DNA from: Acidovorax temperans
GTDB taxonomy: Bacteria; Pseudomonadota; Gammaproteobacteria; Burkholderiales; Burkholderiaceae_C
Length of the DNA: 64,000 nucleotides
Assembly (NCBI RefSeq): GCF_006716905.1
Contig: NZ_VFPV01000001.1
Span: 797,501 to 861,500, forward strand
Direction of reading: 5' to 3'
The position numbers and the translations under genes are program-made. The notes under the pieces are model-generated. The model made no database searches and was not told the DNA's origin. It worked only from the letters and a program-made list of their open reading frames with translations. How positions within the stretch are numbered: the stretch's first letter is position 1; every line of letters starts with the position of its first letter. Positions 36,124 to 47,008 of this stretch are shown here, piece by piece.

Positions 36124-37536
36124 TCAGGCGTTGGCCCGGCCCGCCACAAATGCCTGCACGCGGGCATAGGCTTTGCGCAGGGCGGCCACCAGCTTCGGGT
36201 GGCCGGCCATCTCGCCCCACAGGGTGGCGTCAGCGGCAAAGGCGGCTACCGGGTCGGCGGCGCTGCATAGGGCATGCGCCACCGCAGGGTCCATGGCCTG
36301 GTCCTGGTAGGTGTAGGGGATCTGCCCCGCGTGCCAGCGCTGCAGGTACGCCAGGAACAGCGCAGGCAGCAGGGCCACGCTGTCGAACGACGCTTGGCGC
36401 GCCAGCTTGTCGCGGATGGTGGGCGCGATCATGCCGGGGATCTTGGAAAACGCGTCCATGGCCACGCGCTGGTTGGTGTCTGCAATGGCGGGGTTGCCAA
36501 AGCGGTCCAGCACCACGTCGCGGTAGGCCTCCAGGTCGATGGGGCATGGCTGCTCTGGGGTATGCAGCACGGGGATAGCATCATCGGTGACGTAGTCGTA
36601 GGCCATCTGGCGAATGGCGGCGTCGTGCGTGCCTTCGTGGATATACAGGTAGCCCGCCAGCGTGCCGGCCCAGGCAATGCAGCTGTGCGTGGCGTTGAGC
36701 AGGCGGATCTTGGCTTCTTCGTGCGCCTGCACCGACTGCACCATCTCCACACCCACCTTTTCCCACGCGGGGCGGCCGGCGATGAAGTCGTCTTCAATCA
36801 CCCATTGGATGAAGCTCTCGCCCATCAACGCGGCCTTGTCATCCCAGCCCGTGGCTGCCTTCACACGCTCGGCCACGTCGGGCGTGGGGCGGGGGGTGAT
36901 GCGGTCGACCATGGCGTTGGGACTGGTGGTGTGGGCCAGCACCCAGGCCTTCAGCGCGCCATCGCCCAGCGCGTCGATGAACTGCAGCAGCCCGCCGCGC
37001 GAGCGGTCGCCGTTGTGGCGCAGGTTGTCGCAGTTCATCAGCGTGACGGGGCCTGCGCCCGCCAGCATGCGTGCGCGCAGGATGCTGACCAGGCCGCCGT
37101 AGACGGTGTGGCCGGCCTGCCCTGCCCTGACGGCTTCGAGGTCGGCGCGCAGGTCGGCAAAGGTGGGCCAGTCGAGCTGGTTCTGGGCATTGAGGTAGTA
37201 GCCCGCCTCGGTCACCGTGAAGCTGATGATGCGCGTGGCAGGGTCTGCCCCCGCCGCAATCAGCGGGGCCAGGTCGTCTTGGTAGGGGATGACGCGCTGG
37301 ATCGATTCAATGACGGTATAGCTGCGCTCGCCCTGGGGCGTGACGGTTTCGAGCGTGTAGCGCCCGCCCTGCGCTTGCAGCGCCGCAATGGTGTCGGCTA
37401 TGTCGGGGCGCAGGTTGCCGGCTGCGATGGCCCAGTCGCAATCATCGGCGGTGCCTTGCTGGCGCAGCTGGTGAACGTAGACGGCCTGGTGGGCGCGGTG
37501 AAAGGAGCCCAGGCCCAGATGCAAGATGAAATTCAT
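36124..37536 (-). CDS. mtlD: Polyol dehydrogenase, mannitol dehydrogenase family (MtlD/DalD)
   Basis: This NAD-dependent long-chain polyol 2- or 4-dehydrogenase oxidises D-mannitol or D-arabitol to fructose or xylulose. The 470-residue protein has the N-terminal nucleotide-binding stretch HLGLGSFHRAHQAVYVH, MNCDNLRHNG, and the catalytic block KIRLLNATHSCIAWAG with the lysine, asparagine and histidine of the family. The pairing with a xylulokinase and a fructokinase supports dual arabitol and mannitol use. ATG 37536 begins at the dinucleotide fold. Confidence 0.92.
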   Translation of the reverse strand: MNFILHLGLGSFHRAHQAVYVHQLRQQGTADDCDWAIAAGNLRPDIADTIAALQAQGGRYTLETVTPQGERSYTVIESIQRVIPYQDDLAPLIAAGADPATRIISFTVTEAGYYLNAQNQLDWPTFADLRADLEAVRAGQAGHTVYGGLVSILRARMLAGAGPVTLMNCDNLRHNGDRSRGGLLQFIDALGDGALKAWVLAHTTSPNAMVDRITPRPTPDVAERVKAATGWDDKAALMGESFIQWVIEDDFIAGRPAWEKVGVEMVQSVQAHEEAKIRLLNATHSCIAWAGTLAGYLYIHEGTHDAAIRQMAYDYVTDDAIPVLHTPEQPCPIDLEAYRDVVLDRFGNPAIADTNQRVAMDAFSKIPGMIAPTIRDKLARQASFDSVALLPALFLAYLQRWHAGQIPYTYQDQAMDPAVAHALCSAADPVAAFAADATLWGEMAGHPKLVAALRKAYARVQAFVAGRANA

Positions 37537-37565
37537 GGTGCGTGAATGCGGGAAAAGGGGGCGGT

Positions 37566-38317
37566 TCAAAGATCGAAATGGGTGGGCATCATCACGACGT
37601 CGCGGATGGTCATGCCGCGTGGGCGGGTGAGCATGAACAGCACCACGTTGGCCACTTCGGCCGCCTCGATCAGGCTGCCGCTGGCCTTGGCCTCAGCAAG
37701 CTTTTCTTCAGGCCAGTCGGCCAGTAGCGAAGTGATGACAGGCCCGGGCGAGATAGAGCCCACGCGGATGCCGTGCTTGAACACCTGGCGGCGCACGGTC
37801 TGCACAAAGCAGTTCACCGCCCACTTGGACGAGGCATACACCGGCTCCCACGGCGTGGGGAAGTGCGCGGCCAGCGAACTGGTGACGATGATGTCGCCCG
37901 TGCCGCGCTCGATCATGTGGGGCAGCACGTTGTGCACGTTCTTCATCACCACGTTTACGTTCAAGTTCAGCATGCGGTCGATGGCGTCGGGGTCGGCATC
38001 GACCAGATCGCCGCCCACATAGAGCCCCGCATTGGCGTGAAAAATATCGAGCGGCCCGGCCAGGGCCAGCGTGCGCTGCAGCAGGCTGGCGCATTGTTTG
38101 GCGTCGAGCAAATCAAGCACCAGTGGCAAGGCCCTCTCGCCTATCGCAGCGCAGGCCCGCGCCAGCGCCGCTTCGTCGCGGTCGATGAGCACCACGCGCG
38201 CGCCAGCGTCGGCCAGGGCCTGGGCGCTGGCAAAGCCAATGCCAGATGCGGCGCCGGTGACGGCGGCCACCTTGCCGTGCAGTTCTTGGCCAGGAGTGAC
38301 GGAAGCAGTCATGGCGG

Positions 38318-38321
<4 letters not shown>
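37566..38321 (-). CDS. Short-chain dehydrogenase, ribitol 2-dehydrogenase-like
   Basis: This 251-residue classical SDR has the cofactor motif TGAASGIG, an Asp at the end of strand 2 (LIDRDE) favouring NAD, the FHANAGLYVGG region, and the catalytic Ser...Tyr-x-x-x-Lys with S in VTSSLA and Y/K in VYASSKWAV. The sequence pattern (IFHANAG, EPVYASSKWAV, GPVITSLLADWP) closely resembles Klebsiella ribitol dehydrogenase, so it probably oxidises ribitol or a related polyol to D-ribulose. Its start overlaps the mtlK stop as ATGA, so it is translated with the transporter genes. It is an addition to the usual mtl set. Confidence 0.87.
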
Positions 38322-39361
<1,040 letters not shown>

Positions 39362-39409
39362 TCTAGTGCTCCGAATAACAGGTTGATTCCGATCCGCCAG
39401 CAGCGGTGG

Positions 39410-39511
39410 TTTGAACAGGGGCGCAAGGCGCGGTAGCCGCGCAACCGGCTTTGCCGGGCCGCTGGCTGCGCCCCCTGCAGGGGGAGGCGCCGAAGGCGCT
39501 TCGGGGGGGAG
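39410..39511. repeat. GC-rich palindromic repeat between mtlG and mtlK
   Basis: Nested inverted segments are seen, such as GCGCCCCCTGCAGGGGGAGGC and GGCGCCGAAGGCGC. This kind of C-run/G-run hairpin is common between genes in this family of bacteria. It lies inside the transporter operon and could slow transcription or protect mRNA ends. Confidence 0.6.
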
Positions 39512-40351
39512 TCATTTCACAGCACCGAAGGTCAGGCCCTGCACGAGCTGCTTCTGGCTGAACCAGCCAAACACCACGATGGGCGCAATCGCCATGAGCG
39601 ACGCGGCAGACAACTTGGCCCAGAACAGGCCCTCGGGGCTGGAGTACGACGCGATCAGCGTGGCCAGCGTGCCTGCCTTGGCGGCGCTGAGGTTCAGGCT
39701 CCAGAAGGCCTCGTTCCACGACAGCACCAGGCACAGGAGGCCGGTGGATGCCAGGCCGCCCATGCCCAGTGGCAGCAGCACCAGGCGCACCTCTTGCCAC
39801 AGCGTGGCGCCGTCCATGCGGGCGGCCTCCAGAATCTCGCGCGGAATGTCCTTGAAGTGCGAGTACAGCATCCAGACCATGATGGGCAGGTTGGACAGCG
39901 CGAACACGATGATGAGTGCGAGCTGCGTATCGAGCAGGTGGCTCTTTTGCGCCAGCACGTAGATGGGCACCAGCGCGCCCACGGCGGGCATCATCTTGGT
40001 CGAGAGCATCCACATCAGGATGTCTTTGGTGTACTTGCCCTTGAAGAACGCCATGGCATACGCTGCGGGGGCTGCGAGCATGAGGCCCAGCAGCGTGGAG
40101 AGCACGCTGGTGATGACAGAGTTCTTGGCGTACAGCAGGTAGTCGCTGCGCTCTTGCACTTCGTGGAAGTTTTCGATCGTGGGCGTGAACAGAATTTGCG
40201 GCGGCACAGCAATGGCCTGCAGCTCGGTCTTGAAGGCGGTGAGGAACAGCCAGGCCAGCGGAAACACCAGCAGCAGGGCCACGGCCCAGGCCAGGGCGGT
40301 GCGCAGGGCCAGCAGGCCCAGCGGGAATCGTGAACGGCGTCGTGCGGTCAT
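39512..40351 (-). CDS. mtlG: ABC transporter permease for polyols (MalG type)
   Basis: This 279-residue inner-membrane permease has six predicted helices and the EAA loop that contacts the ATPase (EAARMDGATLWQEVRLVLLPLGMGG). The N-terminal arginine-rich start before the first helix is typical of MalG-type subunits. It follows mtlF by 13 bp in the operon. Confidence 0.93.
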   Translation of the reverse strand: MTARRRSRFPLGLLALRTALAWAVALLLVFPLAWLFLTAFKTELQAIAVPPQILFTPTIENFHEVQERSDYLLYAKNSVITSVLSTLLGLMLAAPAAYAMAFFKGKYTKDILMWMLSTKMMPAVGALVPIYVLAQKSHLLDTQLALIIVFALSNLPIMVWMLYSHFKDIPREILEAARMDGATLWQEVRLVLLPLGMGGLASTGLLCLVLSWNEAFWSLNLSAAKAGTLATLIASYSSPEGLFWAKLSAASLMAIAPIVVFGWFSQKQLVQGLTFGAVK

Positions 40352-40364
40352 AAAAATGCGTGCC

Positions 40365-41225
40365 TTACTTGTCGAGGTTTTTGCCGACCATGCGGATCAA
40401 AAACACCGCGGCGATATTGGCCAGCACCACGGCAAACAGTGCTCCGGCCGAGGCCACACCTGCGTCAAAGTTGAGCAGTGCCTGCTTGAAGATGAGGAAG
40501 GTGACGTTGGTGCTCGCATCGCCCGGGCCACCGCCCGTGGTGGTGTAGATCTCGGCAAAGATGCTGAGCAGGAAGATCAGCTCGATCATCACGACCACAG
40601 CCACCGAGCGGCCCAGGTGCGGCAAGTACAGGTAGCGCAACTGCTGCAGGTAGGTCGCGCCGTCCATCCGGGCGGCTTCGAGCTGCTCATGGTTCATGCT
40701 CTGCAGCGAGGTCATGAAGATCAGCGTGGCAAACGGCAGCCATTGCCACGACACCATGACGATGACGGAGAACAGCGGGTAGTCGGTGAGCCAATCCACC
40801 GGCTGCGCGCCAAAGAACATCCACACCTGCGCCAGCACGCCGTAGATGGGGTTCATCATCATGTTCTTCCACATCAGCGCGTTCACGGTGGGCATGACGA
40901 AGAACGGCGAAATCAGCAACACCCGCACGATGCCGCGCCCCGGAAACGGGTCGTTGATGAGCAACGCAATCGCAATGCCCACCACCACCGTGATCAGGAT
41001 GACACTGCCCAGCAGCCACACGGTGTTGAGCACCGCCGTGCCAAACGATGGGTCGGTGACGAAATACTCAAAGTTCTCCAGCCCCGCAAAGCCCGACTGG
41101 TCGGGCTGCATGAGGTTGTAGCGGATGAGCGAGAAGTAGATCGTCATCACCAGCGGCACGATCATCCACAGGAAGAGCGTGGCCATGGCTGGCGTGAGCA
41201 GCAGGCGGGGAAGCAGGCGGTTCAT
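40365..41225 (-). CDS. mtlF: ABC transporter permease for polyols (MalF type)
   Basis: This 286-residue permease is the partner of MtlG. Six helices and the EAA loop (EAARMDGATYLQQLRYLYLPHLG) are visible. ATG 41225 (MNRLLPRLLL) begins at the first helix; an upstream frame to 41270 is rejected for lack of support. Confidence 0.92.
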   Translation of the reverse strand: MNRLLPRLLLTPAMATLFLWMIVPLVMTIYFSLIRYNLMQPDQSGFAGLENFEYFVTDPSFGTAVLNTVWLLGSVILITVVVGIAIALLINDPFPGRGIVRVLLISPFFVMPTVNALMWKNMMMNPIYGVLAQVWMFFGAQPVDWLTDYPLFSVIVMVSWQWLPFATLIFMTSLQSMNHEQLEAARMDGATYLQQLRYLYLPHLGRSVAVVVMIELIFLLSIFAEIYTTTGGGPGDASTNVTFLIFKQALLNFDAGVASAGALFAVVLANIAAVFLIRMVGKNLDK

Positions 41226-41367
41226 GGGAGTCTCAGAAAAGGTCAACCAAAATAGGCGTTCAGTCGGCACAGCGAGGGACTAGGCGGGGGTGCTGTACCG
41301 GAGCCGTACTCACGTACGACGAGGAACACCGGCCCCGTCTCGCCCCGCGCAGTAGCCGAATGAATGC
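41226..41367. other. Spacer with hairpin between mtlE and mtlF
   Basis: The 142-bp spacer contains GC-rich inverted segments (GGCGGGG near 41284 with CCCCGC near 41345, and GCCGTAC-TCAC-GTACGAC in the centre). A hairpin after a binding-protein gene often stabilises its mRNA relative to the permease genes. No T run follows. Confidence 0.45.
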
Positions 41368-42699
41368 CTATTTGTAGTAGCCGCCCTTTTTCATCTCGCG
41401 CTCGGCGGTCACCTGGCTGGCCTTGAGGGCCGCATCCACCGTCGTCTTGCCTGCCAGAGCAGCGCTCATCTGCTGGCCCACGGCGATGCCAATGGCCTGG
41501 AACTCAGGAATGGCCGCAAACTGCACGCCCACATACGGGCTCTTGGGCAGGGTCGAATCGTTGGGGTTGGCCGAGTCGATGGCGGTCTTTTCTGCGGCAG
41601 CAAAACGCGCAGCTTTCTGGAACTCGGGCGATGCGTAGGTGCTCTTGCGCGTGCCGGTGGGCACGTTGGCCCAGCCATTGGTTTTGGCCACGAGCTGGAT
41701 GTAGTCCTTGCTGGTGGACCAGGTGATGAACTTCTGCGCGGCGTCGACCTTTTTGGAGCCCGCGGGGATGGCCAGACTCCACGCCCACAGCCAGTTGGCG
41801 CCCTTGGGCGTGTTCATGATGGGAGCCTGGGCAAAGGCCATGTGCTCAGCCACCTTGGACTGCTTGGGGTCGCTCACAAACGAGGCTGCAATGGTCGCGT
41901 CGATCCACATGCCGCACTTGCCCGAGTTGGTCAGCGCCAGGATTTCGTTGAAGCTGTTGGACGAAGAGCCAGGGGGGCCGTAGTTCTTGAGCAGGTCCAC
42001 GTAGAAAGTGATCGCGTCCTTCCAGGGCTTGGATTCGAGCTGGGGCTTCCATTGCATGTCGAACCACTGGCCGCCAAACGTATTGACCATCGTGGTGATG
42101 AGGGTCATGTTGTCGCCCCAGCCCGGCTTGCCGCGCAGGCAGATGCCGTACACGCCGTTCTTGGGGTCGTGCATCTTGGCGGCCAGGTCCTTGATCTGCG
42201 GCCAGGTGGGGCGCTCGGGCACCTGCACACCCGCCTTGTCGGCCAGGTCCTTGCGGTACATGAGCATAGAGCTTTCGGCATAGAACGGTGCGGCAAACAG
42301 CTTGCCGTCCACCGACAGGCCGCTGCGCACGGCGGGCAGCAGGTCGTCTGCGTCGTAGGCCGCATCGGTCTTGAGCTCTTGCAGCCAGCCCTTCTTGCCC
42401 CAGATGGGCGCCTCGTACAGGCCGATGGTCATCACGTCGAACTGGCCGCCCTTGGTAGCGATGTCGGTCGTCACGCGCTGGCGCAGCACGCCCTCTTCCA
42501 GCGTCACCCACTTGAGCTTGATGTCAGGGTTGGCCTGCTCGAAGTTCTTGCTGAGCTTCTGCATCTCGATCATGTGGCCGTTGTTCACGGTGGCGATCAC
42601 CAGCTCGGTCTGCGCCTGGGCGGCACCGCCGCACACGGTCAGCGCCAGGGCGGCAGCCCAGGCCAGGCGGGCGGGCACGGCACGAAGGGAAGAGGACAT
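41368..42699 (-). CDS. mtlE: Polyol ABC transporter substrate-binding protein
   Basis: This 443-residue periplasmic binding protein of the CUT1 family has a Sec signal peptide (SLRAVPARLAWAAALALTVCG, cleaved near AQAQ). The mature part resembles sorbitol/mannitol binding proteins (IGLYEAPIWGKKGWLQEL, PFYAESSMLMYRKDL, MWIDATIAASFV). ATG 42699 has AGGAGA seven bases upstream. It is the first gene of the polyol cluster. Confidence 0.93.
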   Translation of the reverse strand: MSSSLRAVPARLAWAAALALTVCGGAAQAQTELVIATVNNGHMIEMQKLSKNFEQANPDIKLKWVTLEEGVLRQRVTTDIATKGGQFDVMTIGLYEAPIWGKKGWLQELKTDAAYDADDLLPAVRSGLSVDGKLFAAPFYAESSMLMYRKDLADKAGVQVPERPTWPQIKDLAAKMHDPKNGVYGICLRGKPGWGDNMTLITTMVNTFGGQWFDMQWKPQLESKPWKDAITFYVDLLKNYGPPGSSSNSFNEILALTNSGKCGMWIDATIAASFVSDPKQSKVAEHMAFAQAPIMNTPKGANWLWAWSLAIPAGSKKVDAAQKFITWSTSKDYIQLVAKTNGWANVPTGTRKSTYASPEFQKAARFAAAEKTAIDSANPNDSTLPKSPYVGVQFAAIPEFQAIGIAVGQQMSAALAGKTTVDAALKASQVTAEREMKKGGYYK

Positions 42700-43160
42700 C
42701 GAAAGGTCTCCTGGATAGTTGGTATGGATTCCGGGGGTCAGCACCGCAGGGCGGCCGGAACCTGTGCAAACCCCAGGTTCCTGCGCTGAGGGGTTGAACG
42801 ATACCGATCTCCGCTTGCCCAATTGGTACTCAAAACACCAACATCCATACTTCATTGCACCAAAAACCTAGTATTTATCCCTAGTGCCGCCAAATTTGTA
42901 CGCACAGGTACCCACCCAGAGGTCTTTTGTGCACCGCAGCATCACCTGCACTATCAAAACAATAGCTGCCAGCGCTTGATCTGAAAGCGCTAGAGGCACT
43001 TTTGATGGGAATATGGCTTCTGCATGGCGCGGCCCCGCGTGGGCCGTCGCTTCGCCCGCCCTCCGGCTACTGAGAGGCTTCAACGCGCGGGGGCCAGCCC
43101 GCTTAAAATCGCCCGCTTGGCCCGGCCCCTGCCGTGTGCCGTTTCACCCTGCGAGCCCCC
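42700..43160. promoter_or_regulatory. mtlE-thyA divergent intergenic region
   Basis: These 461 bp contain a direct repeat CCTAGT-ATTTATC-CCTAGT at 42867-42885 (13-bp period, about 170 bp from the mtlE start), a candidate AraC-type MtlR operator, and dispersed hairpin repeat copy 5 at about 42952-43008. No coding sequence was found. Confidence 0.5.
42952..43008. repeat. Dispersed Comamonadaceae hairpin repeat, copy 5
   Basis: AATAGCTGCCAGCGCTTGAT and GAAAGCGCTAGAGG form the same stem as the other copies, between mtlE and thyA. Confidence 0.85.
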
Positions 43161-44015
43161 ATGAACCAGCCTGCCTCCCCCACACTGCAACGCCCCGTCC
43201 GGTCTCAGTACGAAGACCTCATGCGGCTGGTGTTCACCCAAGGGGTGGAGAAGGCCGACCGCACCGGCACCGGCACCAAGAGCGTGTTCGGCCACCAGAT
43301 GCGGTTTGATTTGCGTGAAGGCTTTCCGCTGGTCACCACCAAGAAGGTGCACCTCAAATCCATCATCGTTGAGCTGCTGTGGTTCCTCACGGGGTCGAGC
43401 AACAACAACTGGCTCAAGGAACGCGGCGTAACCATCTGGGACGAGTGGGCACGCGAGGACGGCGAGCTGGGCCCCGTGTATGGTGTGCAATGGCGCAGCT
43501 GGCCCACGCCTGATGGCGGGCACATCGACCAGATCAGCGATTTGATCCAAACGCTCAAGACCAACCCGGACTCGCGCCGCATCATCGTCAGCGCCTGGAA
43601 CGTGGCCGACCTCAGCAAGATGGCGCTGATGCCCTGCCACGCGTTCTTCCAGTTCTACGTGGCCCCGGCGCAAGAGCCCGGTGGGCGCGGCACTTTGAGC
43701 TGCCAGCTCTACCAGCGCAGTGCCGACATCTTTCTGGGCGTGCCCTTCAACATTGCCAGCTATGCGCTGCTCACGCACATGGTGGCGCAGCAGTGCGACC
43801 TGGACGTGGGTGACTTCATCTGGACAGGTGGCGATTGCCACATCTACAGCAACCACTACGAGCAGGTCACCACGCAACTGGCCCGTACGCCCTATGCCTA
43901 CCCCACCCTGCGCATCAAGCGCAAACCGGCCAGCATCTTCGAATACGCGTACGAAGATTTCGAGGTGCTGGATTACCAATGCCACCCGGCCATCAAGGCG
44001 CCTGTGGCGGTGTGA
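43161..44015 (+). CDS. thyA: Thymidylate synthase
   Basis: ThyA methylates dUMP to dTMP using 5,10-methylene-THF, producing dihydrofolate that FolA (encoded two genes downstream) must recycle. The 284-residue protein has the catalytic Cys159 in [20 protein letters not shown] near the start, the folate-binding [15 protein letters not shown] and [12 protein letters not shown] 43161 is used; an in-frame upstream start at 43134 is possible but less likely. Confidence 0.97.
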   Translation: MNQPASPTLQRPVRSQYEDLMRLVFTQGVEKADRTGTGTKSVFGHQMRFDLREGFPLVTTKKVHLKSIIVELLWFLTGSSNNNWLKERGVTIWDEWAREDGELGPVYGVQWRSWPTPDGGHIDQISDLIQTLKTNPDSRRIIVSAWNVADLSKMALMPCHAFFQFYVAPAQEPGGRGTLSCQLYQRSADIFLGVPFNIASYALLTHMVAQQCDLDVGDFIWTGGDCHIYSNHYEQVTTQLARTPYAYPTLRIKRKPASIFEYAYEDFEVLDYQCHPAIKAPVAV

Positions 44016-44130
44016 CCCTGCGCCGGGGCAAGCAGCCGTAGCGCCCCAGACCAAGCGGCGTTTGCCCCTTTCTTTCACCGTAGCCCGGGCGCTGCGGTAG
44101 TGCTTAGCAACCCTCTGACCTCCATCCCAT

Positions 44131-44745
44131 ATGTCTTCCGGCGGATTTCACGTACACGGCCCCCACGACCACGCCATTGAGCACGCCACGCATGGCCACG
44201 GCGAGCACCCTGCAGAGAGCCACGGCACTGAAGGCCATGGCAGCAGCACCAACAAGATCGCAATGTTCACCGCCATCGTCGCCACGGTGGGTGCCATCTT
44301 TGCCTACATGGGTGGCGCCACGCAGGCCAATGCGGGGCTGATGAAGAACGATGCCGCCATCAAGAAGACGGAAGCCTCCAACCAGTGGAATTACTTCCAG
44401 TCCAAAAGCACCAAGCAGTCGCTGGCCGAACTGGCGCGCGACATGACGCCCAGCGAGCAGGAAAAGGCCAAGTACCAGGCCAAGATTGACCGCTACGAAA
44501 CCGAGAAGAACGAGATCAAGAAAGCTGCAGAGGGCCTGGAAGCCGAAGCCCGCGCCTTTGATGAAAAGAGCGAAGCGCAGATGCACCAGCACCACCGCTG
44601 GGCGCAGGCCACCACGGCGCTGCAGGTTGCGATTGCCCTGGCCGCGATTGCGCTGCTCACACGCAAAAAATGGCTGGAATGGGGCATGTATGGCGTGGCC
44701 GCCATTGGCTTGGGCGTAGGCACACTGGCGCTGCTCCATATCTGA
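44131..44745 (+). CDS. DUF4337 family membrane protein
   Basis: This 204-residue protein has a His-rich N-terminus (HVHGPHDHAIEHATHGHGEH), a membrane segment near residue 50 (IAMFTAIVATVGAIFAYMGG), a charged coiled-coil region (about 85-155) and a C-terminal pair of hydrophobic segments (ALQVAIALAAIALL and YGVAAIGLGVGTLALLHI). The pattern is that of DUF4337. The histidine cluster suggests metal binding, but no function is known. It lies between thyA and folA. Confidence 0.82.
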   Translation: MSSGGFHVHGPHDHAIEHATHGHGEHPAESHGTEGHGSSTNKIAMFTAIVATVGAIFAYMGGATQANAGLMKNDAAIKKTEASNQWNYFQSKSTKQSLAELARDMTPSEQEKAKYQAKIDRYETEKNEIKKAAEGLEAEARAFDEKSEAQMHQHHRWAQATTALQVAIALAAIALLTRKKWLEWGMYGVAAIGLGVGTLALLHI

Positions 44746-44768
44746 CCCCTCTCACCGCACAGGCCACC

Positions 44769-45272
44769 ATGCAACCGCTGCACCTGATTTACGCCCGCGC
44801 CGCCAATGGCGTGATTGGCAAGGACAACACCATGCCCTGGCACCTGCCCGAGGACATGGCGCATTTCAAGCAACTGACGCAGGGCTGCGCGGTCATCATG
44901 GGCCGCAAGACCTGGGATTCATTGCCACCACGTTTTCGGCCGCTGCCGGGGCGCACCAACATCGTGGTCACCCGCCAAAGTGACTGGGAGGCCGAAGGTG
45001 CGCTGCGCGCTGACAGCCTCGAAGGCGCGCTGACCCTGGCCCGCGCAGCCACCACCGAGCCCCACCGTCCGGTGTGGGTGATGGGCGGAGCCCAGATCTA
45101 CGCCCAGGCCCTGCCCCTGGCCAACCGGGTCGAGGTCACAGAGATAGCGCAGGACTTTGACGGCGATGCGTACGCCCCCACGCTGGGCGCTGAATGGAAG
45201 GAAGCCACGCGCAGTTCGCATGTCTCCACCAACGGCCTGCCCTTTGACTTTGTGAGCTACGTGCGGGGCTGA
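44769..45272 (+). CDS. folA: Dihydrofolate reductase
   Basis: DHFR reduces dihydrofolate to THF. The 167-residue protein has NGVIGKDNTMPWHLPEDMAHFK (folate site, with Trp and Glu of the WHLPED type), VIMGRKTWDSLP (NADPH loop), a PGRTNIVVTR segment and VMGGAQIYAQAL. It is 23 bp after the DUF4337 stop and probably in one transcript with thyA. Confidence 0.97.
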   Translation: MQPLHLIYARAANGVIGKDNTMPWHLPEDMAHFKQLTQGCAVIMGRKTWDSLPPRFRPLPGRTNIVVTRQSDWEAEGALRADSLEGALTLARAATTEPHRPVWVMGGAQIYAQALPLANRVEVTEIAQDFDGDAYAPTLGAEWKEATRSSHVSTNGLPFDFVSYVRG

Positions 45273-45327
45273 GTGGCAATCTCACAAGGGATTGGGAGCC
45301 TGCTCTCAGGCCCCACCCAAATGCTCT

Positions 45328-45380
45328 TGATTTCATAGCTGCTGGCGCTTACCCATCAAGCGCTACAGGCATTTTTACCT
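45328..45380. repeat. Dispersed Comamonadaceae hairpin repeat, copy 6
   Basis: CATAGCTGCTGGCGCTTAC and CAAGCGCTACAGGC form the stem. It lies downstream of folA. Confidence 0.85.
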
Positions 45381-45474
45381 CTAAACCGCAGGGCCATCCA
45401 CTGTGCCCATTTTTTCATGGGCCTGACGTAACCCGCGCGCTACAACGGCGTTTTTCTCAGGAGGGAAAGCGTCC

Positions 45475-46957
45475 ATGGCCCATAGAAAAAGTCTCACACG
45501 CGCGGCAAAACAACGCCGCATCGCGCACTTCTTGGCGCAGCCTCTGCAAGCGCCAACCCCTGGCCACAGCGCCACGTTGACGGGGGTACAGAAGGCCGAC
45601 CTGGAAGCGCGCACCGTCGGGCGCGTGGTCTTTCCGTGGGATGCCGACTACGACGCGGACCGGCAGTAAACCAACCCTGCGTTCCAGTATTACCCCCTGG
45701 TCATCGTGTACTGCGCTTGCGAAACCGACGTGCTGGTGAGCATGGGTGTCGCCCGGGACGCGGGCCTGGCGGTATCAGTACGCTCAGGCGGGCACAGCAC
45801 GGCAGGGTATTCGGTGAACAGCGGCGGCATGGTGATTGACCTGAGCGAGATGAAGGGCGTGGTGCTGGACGAAGACCGGGCGCTGGTGCATGTGCTGCCC
45901 GGCACGCCGTTTGAGGTGTTCAACGGCGCACTCAACGGCACGGGCTGGCATGTGCCCACGGGGGCTTGCGGCAGCGTGTGCGTGGCCGGTTTTGTGCAGG
46001 GTGGGGGCTATGGCTACACCTCCCGAACCTACGGCATCCAAAGTGACAAGGCAGCAGCGTTTCGCGTGGCGCTGGCCAGCGGAACGGTAGTGACCGCCAA
46101 CGAACGCGCGAACGCCGACCTGTTCTGGGCCTTGCGGGGCGGCACGGGTGGCAACTTTGGCGTGGTGCTGCAGGTCAGCTACCACATGGTGCGTCTGCCA
46201 TCGGTGTGGGGCTGGTCCATCACCTGGCAAGCCGAGCAGGCCGCGCAAGTGCTAGAGCTGCTGCAAAAGGACTACACCCGCCAAGGCGCCCCCCGAACAG
46301 CTGGGCTACATGATGAACCTGGGCTACTACAACGGGCAGGTGGTGTACATGGTGCAAGGCATGTACTGCGGCCCGCGGGACGAGGGCTACGCTGCCATCG
46401 AACCCCTGCTGCAAATCCCAGGCGCACAACTGGTGGTGGACAAGGTGGGCTCCTACCCAGAGCTGAACAACTATTTTGAAGACCACCCCTACCCCCTGCC
46501 GCAAGACCTGCCCGACGGCATTTGCGAGACCAAGGCCAGCGGGTATATCGACAAGCCCATTCCCCAGGCGGTGTGGCAGCAGGTGATCGACCAGTTCCAC
46601 CGGGCCGTCAACCCCTGGAGCATGGTCTACACCGAGCCCTACGGCGGCGCGATTGCCCGCTACCCGGTGGAAGGCAGCGCCTTTGTGCACCGCCATGTGG
46701 ACATGGACATCGTGATTGACGGCAGCTGGCGCAACGAGGAAGAACGCGTGAAAGTACAGGCCTGGATCGACGGGCTGTACGACCTGCTGAGGCCCTACAT
46801 GAACGGGCATGTGTACCAAAACTACCCCGACCGGACTCTGAAGGACTTTGCCAAGGCCTACTGGGGCGATGCAACGTACCGGCGGTTGCGCGAAATCAAG
46901 ACGAAGTACGACCCCACCAACTTCTTCTGCTACGAGCAGAGCATTGCACCGTTGTAA
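45475..46957 (+). pseudogene. Broken BBE-type FAD-linked oxidase
   Basis: The three pieces together make one berberine-bridge-enzyme/6-hydroxynicotine-oxidase-like flavoprotein of about 490 codons. The N-terminal part (from ATG 45475) ends at a TAA at 45667-45669 but the same frame continues past it. The FAD-binding domain follows (VSVRSGGHSTAGYSV, VPTGACGSVCVAGFVQGGGYG). The frame then shifts at a C6 tract near 46284-46291 (GGCGCCCCCCGAAC). Removing one C there joins ...RQGAP to EQLGYMMNLGYYNG and the substrate domain, which ends with the BBE motif KYDPTNFFCYEQSI. Two independent lesions argue for a decayed gene, although the homopolymer lesion could be a sequencing error. Confidence 0.85.
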
Positions 46958-47008
46958 GCCGCGCCTGCGGGCTGGGCGTGGTGCCGCGCCTTGCGGGGCG
47001 CAGGGCAC

